Shown here piece by piece: positions 6,911 to 14,712 of a stretch of 14,864 bases of DNA. Source of the stretch: JAAYWY01 sp050945275. GTDB lineage: Bacteria; Bacillota; DTU030; DUMP01. Position 1 is the first letter of the stretch. Every line of letters starts with the position of its first letter. The position numbers and the translations under genes are program-made. Below the pieces are notes generated by a model. It searched no databases. It saw nothing but the letters and a program-made list of their open reading frames with translations, and had not been told where the DNA came from. Location: NCBI GenBank assembly GCA_050945275.1, contig JBMNSQ010000036.1, forward strand, positions 1 to 14,864, given 5' to 3'.

Positions 6911-8485
6911 TTAAAAGAATGATCGTGCTACAGCAGAGAAGAATCCGTATAGCCCATCCCCAGCAATAAGTCCAGCCTCCCGAATTTCCATGGGCTCTGT
7001 CCCTATAATAAGTCGTATGATCACTGCAATAAGAACACCCATTCCATAGATAGGATTATTGATCAATAGTCCAGTGGCAAACAAAATCCCCATTGCCCGA
7101 CCGGATCCACCAACAGCCTGCAGAATTGCTCCCGGTATAGCCCAGACTACCAGCTGCTGCACAATTCCTGGCTCACCAGCACCTGCCGTAACAGTGGTGG
7201 CAAAGACCCGACTTACAGGTGGCAGCATATCTAGCTGAAAATGCATGTTCATAAAGAGTGCAACGATAACCATGGCGACAACTCCACCAACCAATTCAGC
7301 GATAAGCTGTTCCTTGCGTCCCTCCATTTCATACTCGGGATCCCGACCATCGCCGCGCAAAACCCAGCCCGTCTTTAAATCGTAACCCATGTCGGCGAAA
7401 CAAGGGCCCGAACTAGCAACGTAACCACTCAAAAGAGCAAGTGGCACACCTGGAAATCCCATAAATAATCCTAAGGTTAGGAAAATAACGGTAATAGCAA
7501 AGCCAGGAAACCAACCGGAGTGCATAGCCGCCAACCCAACTAAAATAGCTGCTAACAGGGCTGAAATTCCGGCCCAAAGTGTCCATACTACCATAGTACC
7601 GAAACTCATTTCAGCCAGAATACCACCTATAATGGCCAGGGCAACTGCTCCAGCCAAGTATAATCCTAGATGCACAAAAGCAGCACGCTGCATCTGGGCG
7701 GGCCCGACAGTCTTTTTCCTCGTTTCCTTCTCCTCTCCGCCTATTTTGTAAGCCCTTGAGCCACGCTGTATAATTATTACCGCTTGAATCAAGCTGACTA
7801 CCCCAGCACCAATCATAACACCATGGGGTACATACGTAGCACCCAGGTCAATGCCGAACAACTGTTGGGAGTAGCCCCGTATGAGCAAGCCTATTCCTAG
7901 TGCAACCATAGCAAATATATTTGCTATAAAAACAATCCCCACTCCAGCCATGGGCAACCCAAAGTGGGTACCAATCACTCCGGCAGCAATGCCTTCCACC
8001 AGCCTTCTAGCTTTGCGCCCTCCTTCGTCGCCGGCAATAATAGCCTGGGCTGTAGCTACACCCGGCGGCCAAGCACCATCTCCTGGGTACAAATCCGAGT
8101 CAAATACACTGTAGACAAAACTCATACCTACTAAAGTAGAAATTGTGGAACCGATCAACATTGGTATAACCAACCCTGGTTCCCCATAAAGATAAATTAT
8201 ACCGACAGCCAATATGCCACAGTTTGCAGCAGCAAAACCACCTGCCGAGGTCATGGTCTGTACTAAATTCTGCCGTTCCAGCGAACGAAACTTGGTCATT
8301 GAAGCAAAAGGAATGCGGGCTAAAGCCATGGCAACAACGGCCCCAATTATTGATGTATTAGGCGTGATCCCGATTCGTGAAATAATTTGCATGCAAATAA
8401 TTGCCGCAAATGCCGCCATAAGGATACTAAGAATGAACGTTGCTGGCTCCAATGCCTTTTCGTGCCTAATTCTCTTTGCATCCAT
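6911..8485 (-). CDS. OPT-family (oligopeptide/YSL type) membrane transporter
   Basis: The product has 524 residues, almost entirely hydrophobic helices separated by short loops, as in prokaryotic OPT transporters (PF03169). The signature region DLYPGDGAWPPGVATAQAII (~131-150) corresponds to the family's conserved Pro-Pro/Glu-Gly-x-Ala motif after an early helix. Further blocks are TYVPHGVMIGAGVVSLIQA, FMGFPGVPLALLSGYVASSGP and AIPGAILQAVGG. A charged cytoplasmic loop (SRAYKIGGEEKETRKKT) lies mid-protein. OPT carriers import small peptides, peptide-like molecules or metal chelates, usually with protons. Here the carrier heads an operon of soluble enzymes, so it likely brings in their substrate. 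ATG 8485 follows GGGAGGG at a good distance. PucR upstream is its probable regulator. Confidence 0.87.
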   Translation of the reverse strand: MDAKRIRHEKALEPATFILSILMAAFAAIICMQIISRIGITPNTSIIGAVVAMALARIPFASMTKFRSLERQNLVQTMTSAGGFAAANCGILAVGIIYLYGEPGLVIPMLIGSTISTLVGMSFVYSVFDSDLYPGDGAWPPGVATAQAIIAGDEGGRKARRLVEGIAAGVIGTHFGLPMAGVGIVFIANIFAMVALGIGLLIRGYSQQLFGIDLGATYVPHGVMIGAGVVSLIQAVIIIQRGSRAYKIGGEEKETRKKTVGPAQMQRAAFVHLGLYLAGAVALAIIGGILAEMSFGTMVVWTLWAGISALLAAILVGLAAMHSGWFPGFAITVIFLTLGLFMGFPGVPLALLSGYVASSGPCFADMGYDLKTGWVLRGDGRDPEYEMEGRKEQLIAELVGGVVAMVIVALFMNMHFQLDMLPPVSRVFATTVTAGAGEPGIVQQLVVWAIPGAILQAVGGSGRAMGILFATGLLINNPIYGMGVLIAVIIRLIIGTEPMEIREAGLIAGDGLYGFFSAVARSFF

Positions 8486-8670
8486 TTTTGTCCCTCCCTC
8501 AAGTTAACCATCGTAGTCTTAACTGAAAGAAGTCTGGCACTGCCGTTAATACTATCCTTATGTATCCCCTCCTCACTTAATTAGGATCAATGACAAACCG
8601 ACGAGCAGAGCACTATTTAACCACTATTAACATTATTTATACTAAACTTGTTGTTTTGCCTTCGTAGGTA
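8486..8670 (-). promoter_or_regulatory. Presumed promoter/operator region of the transporter operon
   Basis: The 185-base leader lies between the pucR terminator and the transporter start. A TTGATC-17-GGATAC pair (minus strand, about 8588-8560) is a weak sigma-A candidate. Adjacent near-identical repeats CACTATTTAAC (8611-8621) and CACTATTAAC (8622-8631) lie just upstream and are placed where an activator such as PucR could bind. The regulatory role is inferred from position only. Confidence 0.4.
8611..8631. repeat. Tandem 10/11-base direct repeat upstream of the transporter gene
   Basis: CACTATTTAAC is followed immediately by CACTATTAAC, differing by one T. The ~10-11 base period equals one helical turn, so two protein subunits would sit on the same DNA face. 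It is a candidate operator. Confidence 0.5.
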
Positions 8671-8705
8671 AAAAACAAAAACGCGCCCTTTTTTTGTAGA
8701 GCGCG
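8671..8705 (-). terminator. Rho-independent terminator of pucR
   Basis: On the minus strand CGCGC (8705-8701) pairs with GCGCG (8686-8682) around an A-rich loop, followed by TTTTTGTTTTT (8681-8671). The hairpin starts 11 bases after the PucR stop codon. The stem is short (5 GC pairs) but the U-tail is excellent, separating pucR from the transporter operon. Confidence 0.8.
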
Positions 8706-8715
8706 GACGAAACAG

Positions 8716-10380
8716 TTATTTGTTTTCACAAAACGGGCTAATATGCAAAGCCATCGCTAAATGAAAACGGTCACTTGCCTTTCTTAGGTTAAGGCCGGTT
8801 ATCTTCTCTATAATCCTCAAACGATAGCGCAGTGTATTTTCATGAATGAATAAAGATCGGGCAGCCATTCTTATTGAAGCCCCTTTCTCAAGATAACATC
8901 GAAGTGTATGTACCAAGTCAGCCCCCCTTTTGTTATCATATTTAATAAGTGCTCCCAACATTTTCTCGCAAAAAGCAAACAATTCTTCTTTAGGCTCACA
9001 CCGATAAAACAAGCGATAAATCTCTAACTTGTCCTTGGTGGCCAACTGACCGGGTCCAAATATTTTCCTGCCTATTTTCATGAGTTCACATGCCTGCTTA
9101 TAACCGGAACTAATATCTATTAGGCTATAAAGCGGATCACTTACGGCAATTGAAACCGTAACTTCATCTAGTTCCTTTCTAAGGGTCCCTTGAATATCTT
9201 TCAATAGACTATCAAGCTGTTTGGATTTTTTGTTCTTACAATGTTTTAGACTAGGTAGGTTTACAATAGCTATACAACTATCACTTCTACCGACCACCAT
9301 AAAAGACTGACTAAACGAAGTGATCGTCCTTTGTATTGCAGCTAACATCTTTGATTTCACGGTCATTGCATAAGTCTCATTCAGTTTGCTTTCTACCATC
9401 GCACCGAAGCCATCTATGTCGGCAATTATTACCACAGCCGGTGCAATAAAATTCCAGCTAAGAGACACCGCCCGCATTTGGGCAACTTCTTCGGAAACTA
9501 AATTACCACTAATTAGGTCATAGACAAAGTCATTACGCAAATGGTGCTCTACCTCCGCAATAGCAGCCCGCTTGGTAGCCTCCAGTGCAGCTACTGTAGA
9601 CGCGTTTTCTAACGCGATAAGATTTAGTTCGCTGCAAGGTCCATTCACTTCTTTAATTAAAAAATAGCCGTATATTCCCGCTTCGATTCGAACGGGAAAT
9701 ACTATCAAATCACCAATTCCATGAGATAAATCTCTATGATCGTAATGGTCCACATGGGCAAGGTGCTGAATGTCCATTTCATCTAATACTACCATATCTA
9801 CTTCAAGCGAAGGCCATTGATCTGTTTCTTTCGGAAGCCAGGTCAACACTCTGCCTTCAGCATTACAGATAGCAACAGGCTTGTGGATTAGGGACCAAAG
9901 CGTTCTAACAATAGCTTCAAACCCACCACCCTCCAACGCCACTCTTCTAAATAATCTATGAACTTTAAGATGATATTCCAACCTAAAAGCTTGATCATGC
10001 AAAATTTTAGTCAACAATGGATGTGTAATTTCTATATAGGGAACATCTTTAATGATATTAATAACAGGAATTTGCAACTGGTTAGCCAGATCAAGAACCT
10101 TCTCGGCAACTTGGCCCAAATAGCGACCAACCTTGAGCGCAAAGCCTGCTGCACCAACCCTGTGGGCCGATTGTATTAACCTGCATTGAGCCTCCACATC
10201 GTCACGTATAGCATACCAACTACTAACAAGCAATACTCCGCTTCGGAAGTACTTATCCGGATCAGGAACCTCCAAAATATCCACAAAGTGAATAGGCCTC
10301 CCTAGTCCTTCATAACCAGCTATTACCTCTGCTTCTGAAAATAGGCCCATTTCTAAAGCCTGCCCTACAGTAATACTCAT
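8716..10380 (-). CDS. PucR/CdaR-type transcriptional regulator
   Basis: The product has 554 residues with three parts. Residues ~1-125 are a PucR sensory domain (ITVGQALEMGLF..., GVLLVSSWYAIRD at ~48-60, IPVINIIKDVPYIEITHPLL at ~104-123). Residues ~145-430 hold a GAF-like segment and the CdaR GGDEF-like domain, without diguanylate-cyclase motifs. Residues ~490-547 are the HTH_30 DNA-binding domain (KGASIRMAARSLFIHENTLRYRL, then KITGLNL). Known relatives respond to purine breakdown products, sugar diacids or amino acids and usually activate adjacent transport/catabolic genes. This gene lies directly upstream of the OPT operon on the same strand, so it is the likely local regulator. The start ATG follows GGGGTG, 5 bases upstream. 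The effector is unknown. Confidence 0.9.
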   Translation of the reverse strand: MSITVGQALEMGLFSEAEVIAGYEGLGRPIHFVDILEVPDPDKYFRSGVLLVSSWYAIRDDVEAQCRLIQSAHRVGAAGFALKVGRYLGQVAEKVLDLANQLQIPVINIIKDVPYIEITHPLLTKILHDQAFRLEYHLKVHRLFRRVALEGGGFEAIVRTLWSLIHKPVAICNAEGRVLTWLPKETDQWPSLEVDMVVLDEMDIQHLAHVDHYDHRDLSHGIGDLIVFPVRIEAGIYGYFLIKEVNGPCSELNLIALENASTVAALEATKRAAIAEVEHHLRNDFVYDLISGNLVSEEVAQMRAVSLSWNFIAPAVVIIADIDGFGAMVESKLNETYAMTVKSKMLAAIQRTITSFSQSFMVVGRSDSCIAIVNLPSLKHCKNKKSKQLDSLLKDIQGTLRKELDEVTVSIAVSDPLYSLIDISSGYKQACELMKIGRKIFGPGQLATKDKLEIYRLFYRCEPKEELFAFCEKMLGALIKYDNKRGADLVHTLRCYLEKGASIRMAARSLFIHENTLRYRLRIIEKITGLNLRKASDRFHLAMALHISPFCENK

Positions 10381-10523
10381 TTTTTCACCCCATAGTTACT
10401 TCTAAAAAGTCCTTTATTAAAATGGTTAGACTGTTCGCTTTAGCAGTGGCCCTAATTTCGGTGTTTTTCTTATGCTACTATTCGGTAAACGGATGCAATT
10501 TCCTGCCTGGTAAGCCTTTGACA

Positions 10524-10556
10524 AACAACCCCGTCCTATTGTGGACGGGGGTTGTT
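10524..10556 (-). terminator. Terminator-like hairpin after the polyferredoxin gene
   Basis: AACAACCCCCGTCC and GGACGGGGTTGTT (minus strand) form a 13-bp stem with one bulged C and a 6-base loop. It lies 37 bases after the stop at 10593. The 3' arm and flank (TTGTTTGT) are U-rich. The rest of the 212-base gap up to pucR shows no convincing gene or promoter. Confidence 0.65.
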
Positions 10557-10592
10557 GAGTCGTAATAGGGATTAATGTAATAGGTGTACTGA

Positions 10593-11273
10593 CTACTTAG
10601 CAGCACCAACGAATTTCGCTGTTGAGGTGCTTTCGGGGCTAATTAGGGCCCCAGTGGGACAATTATTTACGCATAGGTCACACTTGATACAATCTGGGTG
10701 GTTAATTTGGCCGACGTCGCCATATTGATAGCCGGAAATACCCATGGGGCATTTCTTGGCACACAGGCCACAGGTCGTACAACTCGAGGCTGTTACCTTA
10801 ACGGGTGCTCTACTCCCACGGCTAAGGAGCATAGCCAAACTACCCATTGGACAAATCTTGCACCAGGTGCGCGGCAAATAGATAAAGCCTAAAATGGCTC
10901 CACCCACGCTAGTAAGGATAACCATGTTTAAGAAAACTTTGCCGATGGCATCAATGTCACCCCAAGCGAAATATAGGTTACGACTAAGAAAAGCCATCAA
11001 GCCAATGAAAACTAGCCAGCGGGTCCATGGATACACTACCGAGCTAAGAATCCTTCTTTTTCTGTTGTCGATGCGAGTCAGTACTTGGTCATAAAAGCTG
11101 CCCCGGGGGCAAAAGTGCCCACACCACAGCCGCCCCTTAAAGGGAGCTATAATTATTGGTGCTACCATGCAAACAATAGCCACTAGACCAAATTTCGGAC
11201 TGCCGAAAATCCCTAAGAGAATAAAAGCCAAGAGAATTGGCCAGTACCACTTATTATACACATTGGTTTTCAT
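10593..11273 (-). CDS. Membrane-bound 4Fe-4S polyferredoxin, NapH type
   Basis: The product has 226 residues. N-terminal hydrophobic helices lie at about 10-25 and 27-45, with further ones at about 84-97 and 112-133. Two membrane-side cysteine pairs follow the NapH/NosR pattern: WCGHFCP (Cys51, Cys55) and WCKICP (Cys138, Cys141). The soluble C terminus carries two classical 4Fe-4S clusters: Cys165/168/171/175 in CTTCGLCAKKCP and Cys195/198/201/205 in CIKCDLCVNNCP. Such proteins pass electrons between the quinone pool or a membrane complex and a soluble or exported reductase. No partner enzyme is adjacent, so the acceptor is unknown. GGAGG stands 8 bases before the ATG, and a strong sigma-A promoter lies ~45 bases upstream, so this gene appears to be a one-gene transcript. 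Confidence 0.87.
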   Translation of the reverse strand: MKTNVYNKWYWPILLAFILLGIFGSPKFGLVAIVCMVAPIIIAPFKGRLWCGHFCPRGSFYDQVLTRIDNRKRRILSSVVYPWTRWLVFIGLMAFLSRNLYFAWGDIDAIGKVFLNMVILTSVGGAILGFIYLPRTWCKICPMGSLAMLLSRGSRAPVKVTASSCTTCGLCAKKCPMGISGYQYGDVGQINHPDCIKCDLCVNNCPTGALISPESTSTAKFVGAAK

Positions 11274-11315
11274 GGGCTACGCCTCCATATCGTTGAATAG
11301 ACACTGGTAGTTACA

Positions 11316-11344
11316 AGTATACTATTCGCTGTATTCGCTGTCAA
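11316..11344 (-). promoter_or_regulatory. Sigma-A promoter of the polyferredoxin gene
   Basis: TTGACA (11344-11339) and TATACT (11321-11316) are separated by exactly 17 bases on the minus strand, close to the ideal consensus. The -10 box ends 43 bases before the ATG at 11273, leaving room for a short leader containing GGAGG. A 9-base tandem repeat fills the spacer. Confidence 0.85.
11324..11341. repeat. 9-base tandem repeat inside the promoter spacer
   Basis: On the minus strand CAGCGAATA occurs twice back to back, starting inside the -35 box and filling most of the spacer before the -10 box. A protein bound here would block RNA polymerase, so it may be a repressor operator. Chance duplication cannot be excluded. 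Confidence 0.45.
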
Positions 11345-11365
11345 TGGAGGCTTGTACGTTTATAT

Positions 11366-11389
11366 GGAGCCGGCGCGGAGTCCGGCCCC
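11366..11389 (-). terminator. GC-rich hairpin after the HD protein gene
   Basis: GGGGCCGG and CCGGCTCC (minus strand) pair over 8 bp with one G-U and an 8-base loop, ~63 bases after the stop at 11452 and just upstream of the polyferredoxin promoter. There is no U-run (ATATAAACG follows), so termination is uncertain. Confidence 0.35.
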
Positions 11390-11451
11390 TACGCGTCTGG
11401 CTAAGAAATGATCGCCGGCTGCTAACGTTTTAAGTAACACGAGGTGAACCT

Positions 11452-12192
11452 CTACCCATGCAGCAACAGAGGCCTCTTCTTCTGGTCCTTTTTTTGTACA
11501 TGATAGCAATTAGTGAGGTCGTCCAGGTAGCGACTCTGCACATATACCACTGGATGATTCAGTGTCTTGTAGGTATCAAAAAGATTGTGCAGGCAATTTC
11601 TGGCCGTACTTATCTCCTTCTCCCACATCGCGAAAGTAGCCCCGGTAATTACGTGCTGATCGAGGAATAATTCTACTAGCTGGGGATCAAGCTCTCTACC
11701 CCTGCGCTTCTTTAGTCTGTGTATTCCCTTTAGTTGGGACCGATCCCAAGTACACTTTGATAATGTAGCCGTGGCACCATCCCAACTATCAGCCAAAGCT
11801 ACCAAGCGAGCTTCTATAGGAATACCAAGCCCTGATAGCCCTGCCTCGCCTCCCCCGTCCCATCGCTCATGGTGATAACGAACACAGTCAAGGGTGGCAG
11901 CAGAACAACCCAACTTCTTTAGAAGCCAAGCTCCCAATTCCGGATGCTTACGCAACAAATGGTTTTCCTGTTCCGTAAGTCGACCACTCTTGCTAATAAT
12001 CGTTGGTAGCAATATTTTACCAATGTCGTGGAATAACGCCCCAACAACCAAATTCTCCAAAGTAAGCACATCAACGTTAAGAGTTAAACCAAGCTTAAGG
12101 GTTAGCCAAGCTACTGCCAACGAATGTCGGTAAAGGCGGTCCGATAATTGCTCCAGACATGTAAGATAGCTATAACCTTTCTTAATGTCCAT
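11452..12192 (-). CDS. Stand-alone HD domain protein, degenerate HD-GYP
   Basis: The product has 246 residues from ATG 12192, with GGAGGT 6 bases before it. An in-frame TTG one codon earlier is too close to that site. The HD metal-binding elements are present: His23 in YRHSLA, His55-Asp56 in LFHDIGK, His83 in KHPELG, and His107-His108 in YHHERWDGGG. The GYP tripeptide that defines c-di-GMP-specific HD-GYP enzymes is replaced by GEA (115-117), so hydrolysis of c-di-GMP is not assured. HD proteins can hydrolyse other nucleotides or act as protein-interaction modules. There is no sensor domain, and the C-terminal ~60 residues have no recognised motif. It lies 68 bases after the GGDEF/HD-GYP gene and is probably cotranscribed with it, suggesting a shared signalling role. 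Confidence 0.85.
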   Translation of the reverse strand: MDIKKGYSYLTCLEQLSDRLYRHSLAVAWLTLKLGLTLNVDVLTLENLVVGALFHDIGKILLPTIISKSGRLTEQENHLLRKHPELGAWLLKKLGCSAATLDCVRYHHERWDGGGEAGLSGLGIPIEARLVALADSWDGATATLSKCTWDRSQLKGIHRLKKRRGRELDPQLVELFLDQHVITGATFAMWEKEISTARNCLHNLFDTYKTLNHPVVYVQSRYLDDLTNCYHVQKKDQKKRPLLLHG

Positions 12193-12260
12193 CAATACAC
12201 CTCCACGGACAAAGTTGAGCCAATCCCATACCCGACAGTCTCTTGGCCAACCCCAACGTG

Positions 12261-14483
12261 TTACATAGCTTCGTCTTCTTTAAAGCAGCAACCCTCTGTT
12301 ATTATCTTGATAAACATGTCTGCCAATGCCGGATCAAACTGTGTTCCCGCGTTTCTTTTTATCTCCGTAAGCGCTCGCTCTCTACTCATAGCTGTACGAT
12401 AAGGCCGGTCATTAGTCATGGCATCAAAAGCGTCAGCTAAAGCCAAAATCCGACAAAGCAGCGGGATTTTCTCACCTTTTAATCCATGGGGATAGCCTTT
12501 ACCATCCCAGCGTTCATGGTGATGAAGTATGTATTCGGCCACCGTAGATAGCTCCGGAGTATTGCTGGCAATACGATAACCTACCTCGGGATGTTTTTTG
12601 ATTTCTTTCCATTCAGCCAAGCTAAGTACACTTGGTTTGTGTAGAATTTTTGTATCCACGCTAATCTTTCCGATATCATGTAACATAGATAGTAGTGCCA
12701 GTTCGTCCAGCTCTCGGGCCGACAGTTTAAGCTCTTGGCCAAGGGCAAAGCAGTATTCTTTAAGTCTCATAGCATGTTGCTCCGTTTCCATACTTTTTTC
12801 ATACAGGGTAGCAAGCATAGTATTAAGGAGTACGTTGCGGTAGCTTTTGCTCATCAAAAGCTTCTGCCTATACATGCGGTCTTCCGCCTCTTTTAGGACT
12901 TGGTCAAATTCTTGGGTCTCATTTTCTTTGACAGCTAGACCTAAAGCGATGCTTATACTCGTAATTGGTCCACTGCTGCTGTTTGCAGCTTCCTCAATTC
13001 GATTCACAATCCTTTCTGCTGAGCTGGCATCGGTCTGGCGAAGAAGGAGCAAAAACTCATCCCCTCCCCAGCGGGCAATTATATCTTCTCGGCGGCAGTT
13101 ATCGCTTAATATCTTAGCCATCCGCTTAAGCAAATAGTCTCCTTCCTGGTGCCCGAAAATGTCGTTTACTAATCTAAGGCCATTGACATCCCCTAAGATA
13201 ACAGCTACCGGCAGGTGCTGGGAGCTGTTATCTAAGCGCCTGATCTCCTCTTGAGCGAACCTACGGTTGTAAAGACCGGTTAAAGGATCACGATAACTTA
13301 GGCGAATAATCTCTTGTTGATACTCTCTTTCCCGGGTAACATCACGAAACACCATAATTGCACCGTGGACTTGCCCTTTATCATCTCTTATGGGGGCTGC
13401 GCTGTCAGCAATAGGGATCTTCAGTCCCTGCTTAGTTATAAGAATAGCATGGTTAGCAAGATCTACTATTCTCCCTGTCCGTAACACCTTAGCTACTGGG
13501 TTCTCGGTCTCTTTACCGGTTTCTTCGCTAACCAACCGGAAAATCTTGTCAAAGGACTGCCCTCTGGCTTCTTCCAGTTTCCAACCGGTAATGCTCTCTG
13601 CCATAGCATTCATGACCGTTATCTTGCCTTCCCTATCGGTAGTTATCATCCCGTCACCGATAGAAAGGAGTGTGGTTCTGAGCACTTCTTTTTCCAAATA
13701 GAGCTGCTCTTTGTAGCGTTCTCGATCCGTGACGTCGAATATAATGGAGAATAGCAGCTTTTGCCCGGCATAAGTTATAGGGCAAGAATACACGTCTATT
13801 AGTCTGATTTCCCCACTCTTCAAGCGGTGAGGAAAAAGAAAATACTTTTGCTTTTTCTCCAGCGCCATATACCTTAATCGCTTCACTTCCTCAGTTGGCA
13901 TCATGTTAATATCCTGAATGGTTAGGTTAAGGATTTCTTCCCTGGTATAACCGTAAAAGGCTAATGCCGATGGATTGGCATCTACTATTTGCCCGCTTTC
14001 AGGTTCTATCAGTAGCATAACTGCATCGTGCTTGTCGAACATAGCTTGAAGCCTTGTTAAGAGCTCTTCCTTTTCCGCTTCAGCTTTCTTCTGGAGGGTT
14101 ATGTCTTTTCGCGCCCCCACAATGTACCGAACTTCCCCCTGGTCTAGTACCGGACTAAGACTGACTAGCCAGTCCCTTGTGCCCGCCGGGAAGGTTAATG
14201 TTTCCTCATAGGTTATGGGGACCTTAGCATCTACGCATTTTTGGTAACTGTTTTGTAGGGTTTGTCCCAACTTAGGGCCAAGAAGTTCCATCGGGGTCTT
14301 GTTGGCTATGTCTTTGAAACTGTAACCAACCAGCCTCTGATGAGAAATGTTGTTTCTAAGGTAGCGAAACTCGTTTCCATCCACCTTGACCAGAAACATG
14401 GCATCTTGAGTGCTATTAAAAATAATGTTTAGATCCCGCGACAACTCTTCCAATTCGCCAATAAAACCCTGTTTTGTATCCAA
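12261..14483 (-). CDS. PAS-PAS-PAS-GGDEF-HD-GYP bifunctional c-di-GMP signalling protein
   Basis: The product is 740 residues if started at TTG 14483, which has an ideal GGGAGG 7 bases upstream. ATG codons at 14501 and 14558 are in frame, but the first overlaps that site and the second has none. Three PAS domains lie at ~15-132, 144-255 and 265-390; the segments IVGARKDITLQKKAE, IIFDVTDRERYKEQ and IMVFRDVTREREYQQ mark their ends. GGDEF follows (~395-540) with DVNGLRLVND, RWGGDEF (471-477) and an I-site RRED (464-467) five residues earlier. This predicts active, product-inhibited c-di-GMP synthesis. HD-GYP (~560-735) has LHDIGK at 601-606 and HHERWDGKGYP at 655-665, predicting active c-di-GMP hydrolysis. 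It has no membrane segment, so the PAS domains likely sense a cytoplasmic ligand or redox state. Confidence 0.92.
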   Translation of the reverse strand: MDTKQGFIGELEELSRDLNIIFNSTQDAMFLVKVDGNEFRYLRNNISHQRLVGYSFKDIANKTPMELLGPKLGQTLQNSYQKCVDAKVPITYEETLTFPAGTRDWLVSLSPVLDQGEVRYIVGARKDITLQKKAEAEKEELLTRLQAMFDKHDAVMLLIEPESGQIVDANPSALAFYGYTREEILNLTIQDINMMPTEEVKRLRYMALEKKQKYFLFPHRLKSGEIRLIDVYSCPITYAGQKLLFSIIFDVTDRERYKEQLYLEKEVLRTTLLSIGDGMITTDREGKITVMNAMAESITGWKLEEARGQSFDKIFRLVSEETGKETENPVAKVLRTGRIVDLANHAILITKQGLKIPIADSAAPIRDDKGQVHGAIMVFRDVTREREYQQEIIRLSYRDPLTGLYNRRFAQEEIRRLDNSSQHLPVAVILGDVNGLRLVNDIFGHQEGDYLLKRMAKILSDNCRREDIIARWGGDEFLLLLRQTDASSAERIVNRIEEAANSSSGPITSISIALGLAVKENETQEFDQVLKEAEDRMYRQKLLMSKSYRNVLLNTMLATLYEKSMETEQHAMRLKEYCFALGQELKLSARELDELALLSMLHDIGKISVDTKILHKPSVLSLAEWKEIKKHPEVGYRIASNTPELSTVAEYILHHHERWDGKGYPHGLKGEKIPLLCRILALADAFDAMTNDRPYRTAMSRERALTEIKRNAGTQFDPALADMFIKIITEGCCFKEDEAM

Positions 14484-14712
14484 CTTGACACCTCCCTGCA
14501 TCGGCCACGCTAACAACATCACAAAGATGTAAGAACGTTTGGTAATATATACATGCAAGAGCCATGCCTGCTTTGAGGCATGGCTCTCTTTTAGGGTAAA
14601 TCCTCTCGTTTCTACAAATTACGCCCTCATCCGCGCCACCCTTTCTGCTCCTATCCCGCAAACACCAGTGTGCAAATCCATGCATCAAAATAGTCACTAT
14701 GTACAATATCCA
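14484..14712 (-). other. Intergenic leader of the GGDEF/HD-GYP gene
   Basis: The 229-base gap contains the hairpin at 14558-14587 and the ribosome binding site GGGAGG (about 14495-14490). A minus-strand reading frame across 14416-14706 has no homology and overlaps the PAS gene, so I do not call it. No confident promoter or riboswitch was found. Confidence 0.5.
14558..14587. terminator. Perfect 11-bp hairpin, likely terminator of the upstream regulator gene
   Basis: AGAGCCATGCC and GGCATGGCTCT pair perfectly around an 8-base loop. It sits ~125 bases after the regulator's stop codon. The better T-run (CTTTTAG) follows on the plus strand; on the minus strand only TTGCATGTAT follows. Orientation is therefore uncertain and it may work both ways. 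Confidence 0.5.

Noticed and set aside
8535..8550. TGGCAC-N5-TTAA resembling a sigma-54 -24/-12 promoter
   Set aside because: It is on the plus strand, away from the direction of every gene, and lacks the conserved GC of the -12 element.
14416..14706. 96-codon minus-strand frame upstream of and overlapping the PAS protein
   Set aside because: It has no homology, overlaps the true gene in another frame and spans the 14558-14587 hairpin, so it is unlikely to be translated.
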